From Pseudomonadota bacterium (lineage in GTDB: Bacteria; Pseudomonadota; Gammaproteobacteria; Steroidobacterales; Steroidobacteraceae), in NCBI GenBank assembly GCA_021777555.1, contig JAJYDK010000027.1, forward strand, positions 1-51,023: a stretch of 51,023 nt of DNA, read 5' to 3'. This document shows, piece after piece, positions 1 through 8,334 of the stretch; within the stretch, counting starts at the first letter, position 1, and each line of letters starts with the position of its first letter. The notes under the pieces were generated by a model. It was not told the origin of the DNA. It saw only the letters and a program-made list of their open reading frames with translations, and ran no database searches. Position numbers and translations under genes: made by a program.

Positions 1-1154
1 CACGCTTCCATCTCATCGATGACCCGCGCAGCTTCTTCGCGCTCAAGCAGGAACCGCTGCGACTGCGAGAGAAGATTTTCAGCATTTGCGTAACGACCGT
101 AATCGCCAATCGCGAGTGCCAGATCGCGGTGCTCGACACTGACCTGTGGGTGCGGCAACAAGTCGTAAGCCGGCGAGAGCTCAAAGGCCTGAGTCGGCGC
201 AATGACCGCATGGTTGCGGGGGTGATCGTCGGTATTGGAAATAAGCGCATTGAATGTCATGCGTCGAAAGAGCTCTGACGCGTCCTGCTTCGGTTCTCGA
301 CTCACGCGGCGCAGCTCTTCGGCGAGCAGCACGTAGGACCAACGGTCGCGATGTTGATGCGAATCCTCTGTCCGAAGGAGCGTCAGCGCGGAGAGCATGC
401 GGGTACGCCGATAATCGCCCGGGCCCGCGGGTATGCGGTCAAAGCGTTTCACGAGAAGCGCATCGCGGCCGCCGATCCGGGTAACCCGGCTTTCGGCAGT
501 TGAGACGCCGCATTCGCGTGCGAGCACGAGCACGGCGTGCTCGATGCGGGCGTGGTTGAAGGGGTCGTCCTGGCGGTTGAACTTGACCAACCACAGCTGC
601 CCCTCGTTTTCGACGACGGCCTTAGGGCGTGTACCGCCCATCGATGTAGCCAGAAGTAGGAGATCCTCGATCTGCTTGAGCTCCCCCGCGTCCGCATCAG
701 AAGCCTCCTCCGCAATAACCTTATCGGCGAGTGCCTGCAAACGCTCGAGGTCCAGGGTGCGATTGTATTTGCGTAAGGGAGCAGGCGGCTCGCGCCCCGT
801 CCCAAACCCAAGAGCGCCGGCGCGATCATCCGGGGAGTGCAACAGGTAATCGAGCTCGCCAAGCGCTGTGAGAGCTGAGTGCTTTTCAATGATGCGGCGG
901 CCCCAATAGTCCGGTCCGGCATCGCGAAGGGCGCCGAACAGGCCGTTCAGCCGTGTGGTCTCGTAGGTCTGATCCGATAACGGAAGCTCAATCGGGTCGA
1001 TGGGCACGGCATTGCTGCGCCCCAAGTAGCTGCGCCCGTAGACGAAGCGCCCGAAGGGAACACCCGCTCTATCCGTCGCAAGCACGAAGCGCCCTGCGGT
1101 GACGAACGCGGTCGTCCCGGGAAGCATGAGATACACGAAGGCTTCAGAAGTCAT
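1..1154 (-). CDS. hipA: HipA-family Ser/Thr kinase toxin, C-terminus off the window
   Basis: Toxin of a type II HipBA module. HipA kinases phosphorylate a cytoplasmic translation target (GltX in E. coli) and are restrained by HipB. Reading the minus strand from ATG 1154 gives 384 codons with no stop before the window edge. Visible are an N-terminal HipA subdomain, a glycine-rich ATP-loop motif SMGGTRPKA (about residues 171-179), a VKF lysine near 191, the catalytic-loop motif NTDDHPRNH (about 307-315) and LSPAYDLLP with the metal-binding Asp near 331. All key kinase residues are present, so it looks functional. Its ATG overlaps the hipB stop by 11 nt, so translation is probably coupled. The E. 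coli protein is about 440 aa, so perhaps 50-60 residues are missing at the edge. Confidence 0.93.
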   Translation of the reverse strand, partial: MTSEAFVYLMLPGTTAFVTAGRFVLATDRAGVPFGRFVYGRSYLGRSNAVPIDPIELPLSDQTYETTRLNGLFGALRDAGPDYWGRRIIEKHSALTALGELDYLLHSPDDRAGALGFGTGREPPAPLRKYNRTLDLERLQALADKVIAEEASDADAGELKQIEDLLLLATSMGGTRPKAVVENEGQLWLVKFNRQDDPFNHARIEHAVLVLARECGVSTAESRVTRIGGRDALLVKRFDRIPAGPGDYRRTRMLSALTLLRTEDSHQHRDRWSYVLLAEELRRVSREPKQDASELFRRMTFNALISNTDDHPRNHAVIAPTQAFELSPAYDLLPHPQVSVEHRDLALAIGDYGRYANAENLLSQSQRFLLEREEAARVIDEMEA

Positions 1155-1485
1155 TGTCGAGTGCGCCTTTGCGGGTCGGATAGGCGCGCTCGCGCGCTCG
1201 CGCAGCTCGCTGGACGAGGGCATCGCGCGTGGGATCGGCGAGCTCATGCGCTTGACCGAGGAGGCCGTAGACCCAAAGAAGCGACAGGTAGACGCTGATG
1301 GCGGTGCCGGGCTTCCCCGTCTCGGCGGCGGCGACAGTTCGGTAGCCCACGCCGATCTTCGCGGCGACCTGCTCAATCGAGAGATTGCGCGCCAAGCGGG
1401 CCGTGCGCAGGTTCGCCCCGAGTGTCTTTAGGACACGTTCGACCTCATAGGGAGGAGCCATCGTCAGGGCGTTTCGCTTGGACAC
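1144..1485 (-). CDS. hipB: HipB-like XRE-family antitoxin
   Basis: A 113-residue helix-turn-helix protein. The HTH covers about residues 13-70 (LGANLRTARLARNLSIEQVAAK, with the recognition helix in GVGYRTVAAAE). A short basic tail follows, probably the part that contacts HipA. HipB proteins bind palindromes in their own promoter and neutralise HipA. The GTG at 1485 is preferred because AAGG lies a suitable distance upstream; an ATG at 1461 has no ribosome site. It overlaps hipA by 11 nt. An inverted repeat lies directly upstream. Confidence 0.9.
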   Translation of the reverse strand: MSKRNALTMAPPYEVERVLKTLGANLRTARLARNLSIEQVAAKIGVGYRTVAAAETGKPGTAISVYLSLLWVYGLLGQAHELADPTRDALVQRAARARERAYPTRKGALDNDF

Positions 1486-1968
1486 GGTTATACCTTAAAA
1501 AGCATAAAATACGTTCTTTTCAGCTTTTTAATGCTATCACGTTTGCCGGCCCTGTCCAGGGTTATGAACATTAAAAGATCGAAATTAGATGCTTTTCGGC
1601 GTTTTAAAGCCTAAAACCCGGCGTGCGAAGTGGCCACGGCGATTGCGGAAGGCCTCTTCGGGCTCAGGGCCGTCGAGGAATTTCCGCTTAGTCGTGCGAG
1701 CAAGAGTACCGAGGTCGCAGTAGATGCATCACCGGTCGTCGCGAACGCTGCCTGCCAGTGCCCCTGCGGAACTCTGATCGGCCGTGTATTCGGGCGTTTT
1801 GGCGCATCGCGCCATTTGAGTAATCGCCATCGCCGCTCTTGGAACAGCGGTGCGCTTCTCGCGTGGCATGACCGGCGCGGGGATGCGGCGAGGAACGATG
1901 TATTCGGCGATCTGGAGACGGGACCTTCTACTACCCGGCCACTCCCAAGAACAATCCATCTAACCCAC
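1486..1968. other. Intergenic region, hipBA promoter side and 3' side of the HD gene
   Basis: About 480 bases without a convincing gene. The first 130 bases are AT-rich and hold the hipBA control region. The rest (about 1620-1968) is open in several frames on both strands, but none of the translations resembles a known family and no ribosome site stands out. It may be decayed coding sequence. Confidence 0.5.
1495..1531 (-). promoter_or_regulatory. Probable HipB operator (inverted repeat)
   Basis: A perfect 9-bp inverted repeat, TTAAAAAGC (1495-1503) and GCTTTTTAA (1523-1531), is separated by 19 bp and begins 10 bp before the hipB start. It lies in AT-rich DNA that would carry the hipBA promoter, the expected place for autorepression. 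Further AT-rich pieces of similar flavour (for example around 1590-1610) lie upstream. Confidence 0.6.
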
Positions 1969-2520
1969 TCAGGGTCGATTCCGGAACATCTGGTCGAACC
2001 TTCGCTCCAGACGCACGTTCGTACCGCGGACCTGATCCACGACCGCCTTGGCCCAGTCGAAGTACTCCCTCTTACGGTCGACCGACCATCCCTCGGGTGG
2101 GTTCGAAACGATATCGCGCACATTGCAGATCTTGTCCGCGAGCTTGACCAATTTCGCCTGGGATGAAGCACGTGACGCGCGCGCGACCTGCAGCATCTTC
2201 CGGGACCGCCTTTTGAGGAACTTGACGTCGGTGACCTCCTCGACGATATCGGCGATCTCCCGGCCAAACTCTCCCTTGAGTTCCTCAAGTGTCGTGTCTG
2301 TGTCCTCGATAGTGTCGTGAAGCAGTGCGGCCGCGATCACTACCGGGTCCCGCACGCGCCCTTCGATCCACAGTACTTCCGCGAGCGCTATTGGGTGATT
2401 GATGTACGGTGATGCTCTCTTGTCCTTTCGCCGCTGGTCCCTGTGCTTATTCGCGGCGAAACCAACCGCACGAATGACAAGTGCGATCCCGTCAGGCAAT
2501 TGCGGAGCCGGTGGTCTCAT
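1969..2520 (-). CDS. SpoT/Mesh1-type HD-domain alarmone hydrolase (small)
   Basis: A stand-alone HD hydrolase of the RelA/SpoT hydrolase family, predicted to remove the 3'-pyrophosphate of (p)ppGpp in the cytoplasm. The diagnostic motifs are in order: YINHP (metal His), LLHDTIEDT (HD plus the ED diad that marks the RelA/SpoT hydrolase) and KLADKICN (metal Asp). There is no synthetase, TGS or ACT domain. I chose the ATG at 2520 because it leaves a 183-residue protein with about ten residues before the first helix, matching the usual 180 or so. The frame is open up to an ATG at 2721, so a longer N-terminus cannot be excluded, and no strong ribosome site decides. It points the same way as hipBA, about 480 bases upstream of it. 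Confidence 0.82.
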   Translation of the reverse strand: MRPPAPQLPDGIALVIRAVGFAANKHRDQRRKDKRASPYINHPIALAEVLWIEGRVRDPVVIAAALLHDTIEDTDTTLEELKGEFGREIADIVEEVTDVKFLKRRSRKMLQVARASRASSQAKLVKLADKICNVRDIVSNPPEGWSVDRKREYFDWAKAVVDQVRGTNVRLERRFDQMFRNRP

Positions 2521-2721
2521 ACAAGAAAATTCGGGCTTGCGCATGTCCCCGTGCTGCATCCGCAGGCGGCAGAGCGTCGCGGCCATCTCTTCCGACGCGG
2601 CTCCCGGCGGGAAGTCGAAGCGGATGAGCGTCCTTCTCGGCCTTCCCACCATTTTGCTCCAGCGGGCATGGTTGGCGCAGCCATAAATCGTTGGTGGTCG
2701 TACCGCATCAATTGTACGCAC

Positions 2722-2989
2722 TTGCGGATACCGTTGCGCGGCGGACGCTGGCGCAGCGGAGAGAGTATCCCTCCTTCAAATCCCGTCGTCATTCGAGAAT
2801 TCGCGTCTAGCGGATCCCAGGCTCCGGCATCAAATCCCAGATGGGTAAACTTGAGCCCTCGACTGCACGCGGAGGTCGAAGCTGCGCGAGAGTCATTGCA
2901 AGAACCCGGCTTAAAATCAGACTTATAAGACTGCGTGAGTCGCCCCCCAAGAATAGGTTGATCTGGTGATCCAGTCGATGACGCTGGTC
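2722..2989. other. Non-coding stretch before the IS66 relic
   Basis: About 270 bases between the HD gene and recognisable IS66 sequence. If the HD gene starts at 2520 the gap is about 470 bases. No gene, terminator or RNA was recognised. No intact IS66 end could be identified. Confidence 0.4.
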
Positions 2990-3615
2990 CGCCGGCGGTG
3001 GTGCGAGCGCGGCCGCCGGTGCTGCCGCCGATCTCCAAAAAGCATGGCCTCAGCGAACCTGCTCGCGTACTTCATCGTGCGCAGATCCGCCGATGGACTG
3101 CCTCTATATTGCATTGCCGAGCTCCTCGAGGAGCTGCACCGGCGGATGGCCGCCTAGGTGCGGGCCTCCGCTCATCCTCTACGCGTTCTCCCGGACCAGG
3201 ACCCGGGATACGCCGCTGAATTTCCTCGAGGACTCCCGCGGCCACCTGCAGGCCGATGCCCCTCCTGGGTACGATCCGCTTTACCTCAGCGGGATGATCA
3301 CGGAAGTCGCCCGCACCGTGCACGCCCGCCGACGCTTCGTGGAGGCGGCCGATCCGCTGAAGACCCCGGGCCGGCCGCATGAGACACTGGCGTTCTACAA
3401 GGAACTCTTCCGCATCGGGCGGCAGATCAAGGGTCTCACCGATGCGGAGCGCCGCATGAGGGCGGTCGCCGTCGGGAGAAAAGCCTTTCTCTTCGTGGGT
3501 TCCGAGCGCGCAGGGCACGCTGCGGTGATCTACTATTCACTGGTTGAGTCGTACAAGGCAAACAAGATCAACCCGCTGCCGTATCTGACCTGCATCCTCA
3601 GCAACGCGCGCAACA
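2990..3615 (+). mobile_element. IS66-family transposase (TnpC) relic, frameshifted and deleted
   Basis: Three reading frames each carry successive parts of an IS66 TnpC transposase: RPPVLPPISK, then ANLLAYFIVRRSADGLPLY, then from about 3180 YAFSRTRTRDTPLNFLEDSRG, HLQADAPPGYD, and finally VAVGRKAFLFVGSERAGHAA with the IS66 C-terminal tail YSLVESYKANKINPLPYL. The region between AERRMR and AVGRK, which in an intact element holds the last catalytic acidic residue, is gone. The join sits at a short repeated ERR motif. No tnpA/tnpB partners and no terminal repeats are visible. This is a dead remnant; a 214-codon frame running from 3093 to 3737 is its longest open piece. Confidence 0.85.
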
Positions 3616-3736
3616 GCACTGCGATGTCGCCAACGCCGCAAGATTTTGCAAAATCCACCGTCACCCGAGCCGGCAAGTGCCATGAATCGACCTTGCTGGA
3701 TGCGCTGCGCGCATTCGATGCAGCAACGCGGGTCTG

Positions 3737-5512
3737 ATGAACTCACAGGAGCTTACCGTGGCCCGCCGTTACGGCCTCTTGATCCTGCTTACGGTTCTCA
3801 TCGTACTGGCCAGCACGCATCTCACGCTTACGATCAGCCAAAGACCCGGATTGCCGTTCTCGATCAATGTCGTCAACGCCCGTACTGCGGTCATCGAGCC
3901 GATTCCCGGCATTCCGTTGCCGTCGGCGCTGCGCGCGGGCGATCAGATCGATCTGGCCGCACTGCCGCGGGCGACTCGCATCGCGATCATCATAACCAAC
4001 GGCTTATCCACTCTTTCCCCCCGCCAAACTTATATGTTCGTGATTCGCCGCGGCAATGCGGCCGTCACCATTCCCATCAGGACCGAAAGGTTGAACGCCG
4101 CCTCGAGTGTTCGGGCATTCTACTGGAGCACTCTCGGCTTCAACTTGCTGCTCGCCGCGGTTGCGCTCCTCACCCTGTGGCGCGGGCGAGGTCGGGCGGC
4201 CGCGGGCCTGGCGCTCTGGGCGGTCGCGTTTCTGGTCGCCTACGACGCGGGCTTCGTACCGTCCCACGGGGTGGCGGGGCTCGGTCTGATGCTTGGAGCA
4301 ATGAGCCTGATTCTCCTCGCGCGGGTCGGCTTTTACGTGATGGCGGAGTCCATGGTGGGCGTCGCGTTGAGCCCGCGGGCGCGGACGTGGTGGCGTGCGA
4401 GCTTCGCCCTGCTGCTTGGGCTCGGCGCGATCCATGCGCTGGGCGGCCCCCTTGCCTTTGTCGCCACGGGATGGGCGGAACTCATGCGGCCCGCATACGG
4501 GGTTGCCCTCTCGGCCTCCTACCTTGTCCCGGTAGCGCTTCTGTTCGTAAGTTACCGCCGCGCGGTGGCCGCACAGCGGTTGCGGCTGCGCTGGATGCTC
4601 TGGAGCAGTGTCTTGTTCTCCGCGGGAATATTCCTGAGCAACACACCGATATTCGGTTTTTTCACTTCAACCATAGCCCAGCGTTTCACGAGTGCCCTGG
4701 CCATTGGCGGCTTCCTCTACGCGATCCTTCGGCATCGGGTCGTGGATGTTGCTGTGTTTCTCAACCGCGCGTTGGTGTACGCGGCCACCACCAGTCTGCT
4801 CCTGGGGTTGCTTGCGCTGCTCGAAAGTCTGATCGAGCGTACAACGCTCGGCCGCGGGGCCAGCCTTTTGCTCGAGTTCGCCGTGCCAGTTGGATTGGGT
4901 GCGGCCCTGAGCGCGGTGCATCGGCGCATAGAGAGTACGCTCGAGCAGTTCCTGTTCCGTCGCCAGTACCGGGAGGATACCGCCCTTAGGGGCTTTGCCC
5001 GCGACTGCGCCTTCGTAACTCAGCCCGATAATCTGCTTGATCTGACCGTAGACCAGATCCGTCTACACACGGACGCTTCGTGGGTTGCGTTGTACGAATG
5101 CACGCCGGCAGGATTTGTCCTCACCCGCCAGCGGGGTAGCCGCGAGCTGCCTATGCAGCTGGATCTTGACGATCTGGTGCTCGTGACGCTGCGCGCGCAC
5201 GCTACGGAGGTCGACCTCAACGGCACGCCGAGCACACTCGGCCGGGAGGGATATGTCTTCCCACTGCGCGTCCGTGACAGGCTGCTCGGCATGCTGGTGG
5301 TCGGGCCACGATCTGACGAGCACTACGTGGCCGATGAACGCGAGTTGTTCGCGCATGTGACCCACGAGGTGGCGGCGGCCCTGTCTGCGCTACGAACGCA
5401 GGAGACCGAGGAACGCGCCCAGGCGAGCGAGGCGTTGCTCGACGAAGCGCGCACCCGTAATGCGACGCTGCTGGAACTGCTGCGCGCCCATGGAGTAACC
5501 CTGGAGTCGTAA
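3737..5512 (+). CDS. Membrane sensor-like protein: PDZ-like domain, multi-pass membrane region, GAF domain, no output domain
   Basis: 591 residues. A first membrane helix lies at about 12-30. A short extracytoplasmic PDZ-like part follows (about 35-115; ALRAGDQIDL and VIRRGNAAVTI), then about seven hydrophobic helices to residue 370. A soluble GAF-like domain spans about 400-550, and a short C-terminal coiled coil ends the protein. The arrangement matches the sensory half of 7TM/PDZ-type histidine kinases. However, no HisKA/HATPase, GGDEF, EAL or HTH follows; the reading frame stops after the coiled coil. It may signal through a partner or be a truncated kinase. It lies alone between two IS66 relics. 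ATG 3737 follows directly on the end of the relic frame. Function is inferred only from architecture. Confidence 0.75.
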   Translation: MNSQELTVARRYGLLILLTVLIVLASTHLTLTISQRPGLPFSINVVNARTAVIEPIPGIPLPSALRAGDQIDLAALPRATRIAIIITNGLSTLSPRQTYMFVIRRGNAAVTIPIRTERLNAASSVRAFYWSTLGFNLLLAAVALLTLWRGRGRAAAGLALWAVAFLVAYDAGFVPSHGVAGLGLMLGAMSLILLARVGFYVMAESMVGVALSPRARTWWRASFALLLGLGAIHALGGPLAFVATGWAELMRPAYGVALSASYLVPVALLFVSYRRAVAAQRLRLRWMLWSSVLFSAGIFLSNTPIFGFFTSTIAQRFTSALAIGGFLYAILRHRVVDVAVFLNRALVYAATTSLLLGLLALLESLIERTTLGRGASLLLEFAVPVGLGAALSAVHRRIESTLEQFLFRRQYREDTALRGFARDCAFVTQPDNLLDLTVDQIRLHTDASWVALYECTPAGFVLTRQRGSRELPMQLDLDDLVLVTLRAHATEVDLNGTPSTLGREGYVFPLRVRDRLLGMLVVGPRSDEHYVADERELFAHVTHEVAAALSALRTQETEERAQASEALLDEARTRNATLLELLRAHGVTLES

Positions 5513-6080
5513 CCCGCACCTCTGAAGGATCTGGTGCAGTGGAGAATTTCGGCTTCCATGACGAGGCCCGAGGACTCTGAGGTCACGCCGGCGCTTCATC
5601 TCACTGTTTCTTCAGCGACCAACAGCTCCATCAACCGGGTCCGAACTTGAGCTGGCGCTTGCGATCATCGGCACCGCGCCTTACTGGTCGCCACGGCGTA
5701 GTGACACGAACAAGGGATAGCACAGTGGGTGTTCCGGGCGCAAAGGGAACAACCGTACATCATGGCGCTGTCAACGATGTTGCCGTAGTAACAGGCTCGA
5801 GCGGCATCATGAGTGCGCACGCCGGGTCGCCGAGGGCGAGTGATTTCAAATGAGCAACGAACTTCGACCCCCTTTGAATCTTGAAGACAACGAATTGCGA
5901 AGTGCCTTTGCCCATCCGAAAGGACGATATGGCTCCAGATACATCGGCATCGTTCCAGATGTAGATGGTGCCGACGCGCCCTGCGGCATGGAAATACCCA
6001 GCTTGTGCGCTCCGCCCCGCGCAGCCGAAACCCACCTCCGGGGTCAAAAGCCGAATCTGCGGTATGTGTCGGCAAATCCC

Positions 6081-6116
6081 AGCGTATACCGGAATCAAAG
6101 CGTATACAGGGATCAG
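6081..6116. repeat. Two-copy 18-bp imperfect tandem repeat
   Basis: AGCGTATACCGGAATCAA is followed immediately by AGCGTATACAGGGATCAG, 15 of 18 positions identical. It lies next to the second IS66 relic. Its role is unknown; it could be part of a decayed element end. Confidence 0.6.
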
Positions 6117-6204
6117 CTCATATTCACCTCAACAACACCGTAGGACGAAACCAGAATCGTTTCCCGAAATCAAAGTCCTTACCCCGGGAATTGAACCCGT
6201 TGCT

Positions 6205-6340
6205 TCGGACTGCCGCGGCCACCTGCTGTCCGATGCCTGTCTCGGTTACGACCCGCCGGTCTGGGTGATGCGCCGCATGGCCGTTGGCGGAAAGGCAGAA
6301 TTGCTCGCGGGCTCGGAAAGAGCCGTCCCCGTCGACCGGT
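6205..6340 (+). mobile_element. Second, more decayed IS66 transposase relic
   Basis: The frame through this stretch reads CRGHLLSDACLGYD followed shortly by RRMAVGGKAELLAGSERA. These correspond to SRGHLQADAPPGYD and RRMRAVAVGRKAFLFVGSERA of the relic at 2990-3615. The DNA is clearly similar as well, for example GCGGCCACCTGC in both. The segment between the two motifs is almost entirely deleted. No open gene remains. Confidence 0.6.
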
Positions 6341-6417
6341 GCGCTCGGTGACCACCTGAGGTAGCATCACGCGTCAGGCAAGACGTGGAATTGCAGACGG
6401 GTTCTGAAAGGGCAGAC

Positions 6418-6984
6418 ATGACTGAACAAGGCTTCGAAGTACCGTCACCGCACGAGAAGCTGATCGAGCATCACGCCGAACACGACAGCCTCGCACAGCG
6501 GATCGCACTGGTGACGGCCATCCTGGCGACGATCGGCGCGATCGTCAGCTACCAGTCCGGTGCCAACCAGATTCAGGCGATGTTCCTGAAGAACGAAAGC
6601 ATCCGCAAACAGGCGCAGGCGTCCGACCAGTGGGCGTTCTACCAGGCGACCTCGATCAAGCAGCACATCGCCGAGGACATGGCCGGCATCGCGAGCGATG
6701 CCGGGCAACGCGGCAAGCTGCTCGCGCGGGCCGGGCACGAAGCCTCGAAGAAGTCGGAAATCAGGCAGACCGCCGAGCGGCTGGAGCGCGAATCACTGGC
6801 CTTCAACGAGAGATCCGAACGGGTTCTGCGTCCGCACGAGCGCATGGCGCTCGGCATGACCCTCATTCAGATTGCCGTGGCACTCGCCTCCATCACCGTG
6901 CTGACCCGCAAGAAATGGCTCTTCTGGGGCGCCATGGTCTCGGCCCTGGTCGGTATCGGCGTGGCGGCGAGCGGGTTGATGTGA
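6418..6984 (+). CDS. DUF4337-family membrane protein
   Basis: A 188-residue protein with a hydrophilic N-terminus (HEKLIEHHAEHDSLAQRIALVTAILATIGAIVSY) containing the first membrane helix at about residues 29-47. A charged, helical soluble middle follows, then two helices near the C-terminus (about 144-162 and 168-187). This matches the DUF4337 family, whose function is unknown. I chose ATG 6418 because AAAGGG lies just upstream; an earlier in-frame start at 6385 has no ribosome site. It stands alone after the IS66 scrap. Confidence 0.8.
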   Translation: MTEQGFEVPSPHEKLIEHHAEHDSLAQRIALVTAILATIGAIVSYQSGANQIQAMFLKNESIRKQAQASDQWAFYQATSIKQHIAEDMAGIASDAGQRGKLLARAGHEASKKSEIRQTAERLERESLAFNERSERVLRPHERMALGMTLIQIAVALASITVLTRKKWLFWGAMVSALVGIGVAASGLM

Positions 6985-7238
6985 TCTCGGGGCGGGCGTG
7001 CAAGGCGATGAGCCGACCCGGGCGCCTGGATGCAAAGCAGCTCCGCTGGATTTACACAAGGTGACGACCAGGAATCCGCTGCAGTTCAAGCTTCCTTTCG
7101 CGCGATGGACGCGAGCCGACATCCATGCGCCGGTGCACGCTCCTGCGGACTTGATGTGCGCAATCCTGATTCGATTGTGTCATCTGGCAGGGAATCAAGC
7201 CGTCATTCGCTCGTTCTTCCGTCATCCGGAGACACGCT

Positions 7239-8144
7239 GTGCAACGTCTGCGTGACCGCCAATACGACTTAAGGCAAAGGGTTTTGCCCTTCATGGCGTT
7301 CCTGGCTCTCCTCCCTCTTCGGGCACTGGCAGATCGGGCCGTATCGCACGCACCAGCGACGGCAATAAACCAACGCGTCATCGCCGCGCTGCCCAAATGG
7401 CATGGCAGGAGCGCTGAGATCGTAGATCACCTCGATCTTACCTCCCCCTTCGGGACTCAATCCCAATGGACCTTTGTGGCTGCACTATTGCCGGGCTCTC
7501 GGGCGAACGTATTTTCGGAGATCGTTCACAGCGGTCCGCTCGCAATCTGTTTTGTCCACGATCTGAAGCCCCAATGCAGCTACCCGGCGGCTGATAAGAG
7601 CACCCACCCGCCTTGGCGTGAAAATCTGTTTCACTTCTACGCTGCCAAAGTGGTCTTCGCCGGCGCGAATCACACTGATCCGCTTCTACTGGTCACTACC
7701 GGAGGCGCCTCCGGTGTCAACGGAAATCATCCTGTTTATACTCACTTATTCTCGTACAACAGGCGGATAAATGGTTTCCAGGCCGCATTCCATAACATGA
7801 CGTACAGCAATAACAATCAGGAGACGAGATTCGTGGAGCACGGTCCGCTCCGCGGAGATGTCGTTTCAGCTGTGCCGACTGTGACCGCGCCATATGCCTA
7901 CTGGATCTCCGTCTATGCTCGAAACAGGGAAGGTCAGTATTCAGATCCTGTCCTGCGGTATCGAAGCGCCACGCGTTATGGGGATGGAAATCACCTGGCG
8001 GTGATCGATTCAGAGATGCCCAATATCCTCGAACACTTGGACAAGTGGAAACCCGGCGATCCCCTTCCGATCCCACATCGCCTGCCCTCACGTTGCGCTC
8101 ACCGTCTCTTTCTTCGTGGCGGCGAGGAATGGTGCCCGCAGTGA
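7239..8144 (+). CDS. Exported protein of unknown function
   Basis: 301 residues starting at GTG 7239, preceded by GGAG about six bases upstream. The N-terminus is a signal peptide: basic RDRQYDLRQR, hydrophobic FMAFLALLPL, and a probable cleavage after LRALA. An ATG at 7293 would keep only the hydrophobic part. The mature part is rich in His, Asn and aromatic residues and has several isolated Cys, but I recognise no domain. Base composition is visibly less GC-rich than in genes after 8300, consistent with acquired DNA. The last roughly 15 residues look less ordered. No operon partner. Confidence 0.65.
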   Translation: MQRLRDRQYDLRQRVLPFMAFLALLPLRALADRAVSHAPATAINQRVIAALPKWHGRSAEIVDHLDLTSPFGTQSQWTFVAALLPGSRANVFSEIVHSGPLAICFVHDLKPQCSYPAADKSTHPPWRENLFHFYAAKVVFAGANHTDPLLLVTTGGASGVNGNHPVYTHLFSYNRRINGFQAAFHNMTYSNNNQETRFVEHGPLRGDVVSAVPTVTAPYAYWISVYARNREGQYSDPVLRYRSATRYGDGNHLAVIDSEMPNILEHLDKWKPGDPLPIPHRLPSRCAHRLFLRGGEEWCPQ

Positions 8145-8334
8145 CGCGTCACTCCGTTTCGTGCAGTCTCTGATTCTCGTACGGATTGGCAAATCCCCGT
8201 CAGCGTGCGGTCGGGCAAAAATCTCGGACGGATCCTGGTGTCTCGAAGGCACGCCGGCGCCCGGGTGACCGCCGCGCGATGCCCCCGCGCCGCCGTGCTA
8301 AGCTCCCTCTGCATCAGGAGATCCAGGACCGACC

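Larger units (their letters stand above)
5513..6417. other. Gene-poor stretch with a tandem repeat and an IS66 scrap
   Basis: About 900 bases with no convincing gene. It contains a two-copy 18-bp tandem repeat (6081-6116) and a decayed IS66 transposase piece (about 6205-6340), listed separately. The rest (5513-6080) has only short overlapping frames in both directions with no family resemblance. Confidence 0.55.

Noticed and set aside
1611-2288. A 225-codon minus-strand frame overlapping the HD hydrolase
   Set aside because: Arg/Ser-rich shadow; the other frame has the complete HD motif set.
2770-2800. TTCAAATCCC-like T-loop resembling a tRNA 3' end or attachment site
   Set aside because: The flanking bases do not pair as a T-stem, and no acceptor or anticodon arm could be found.
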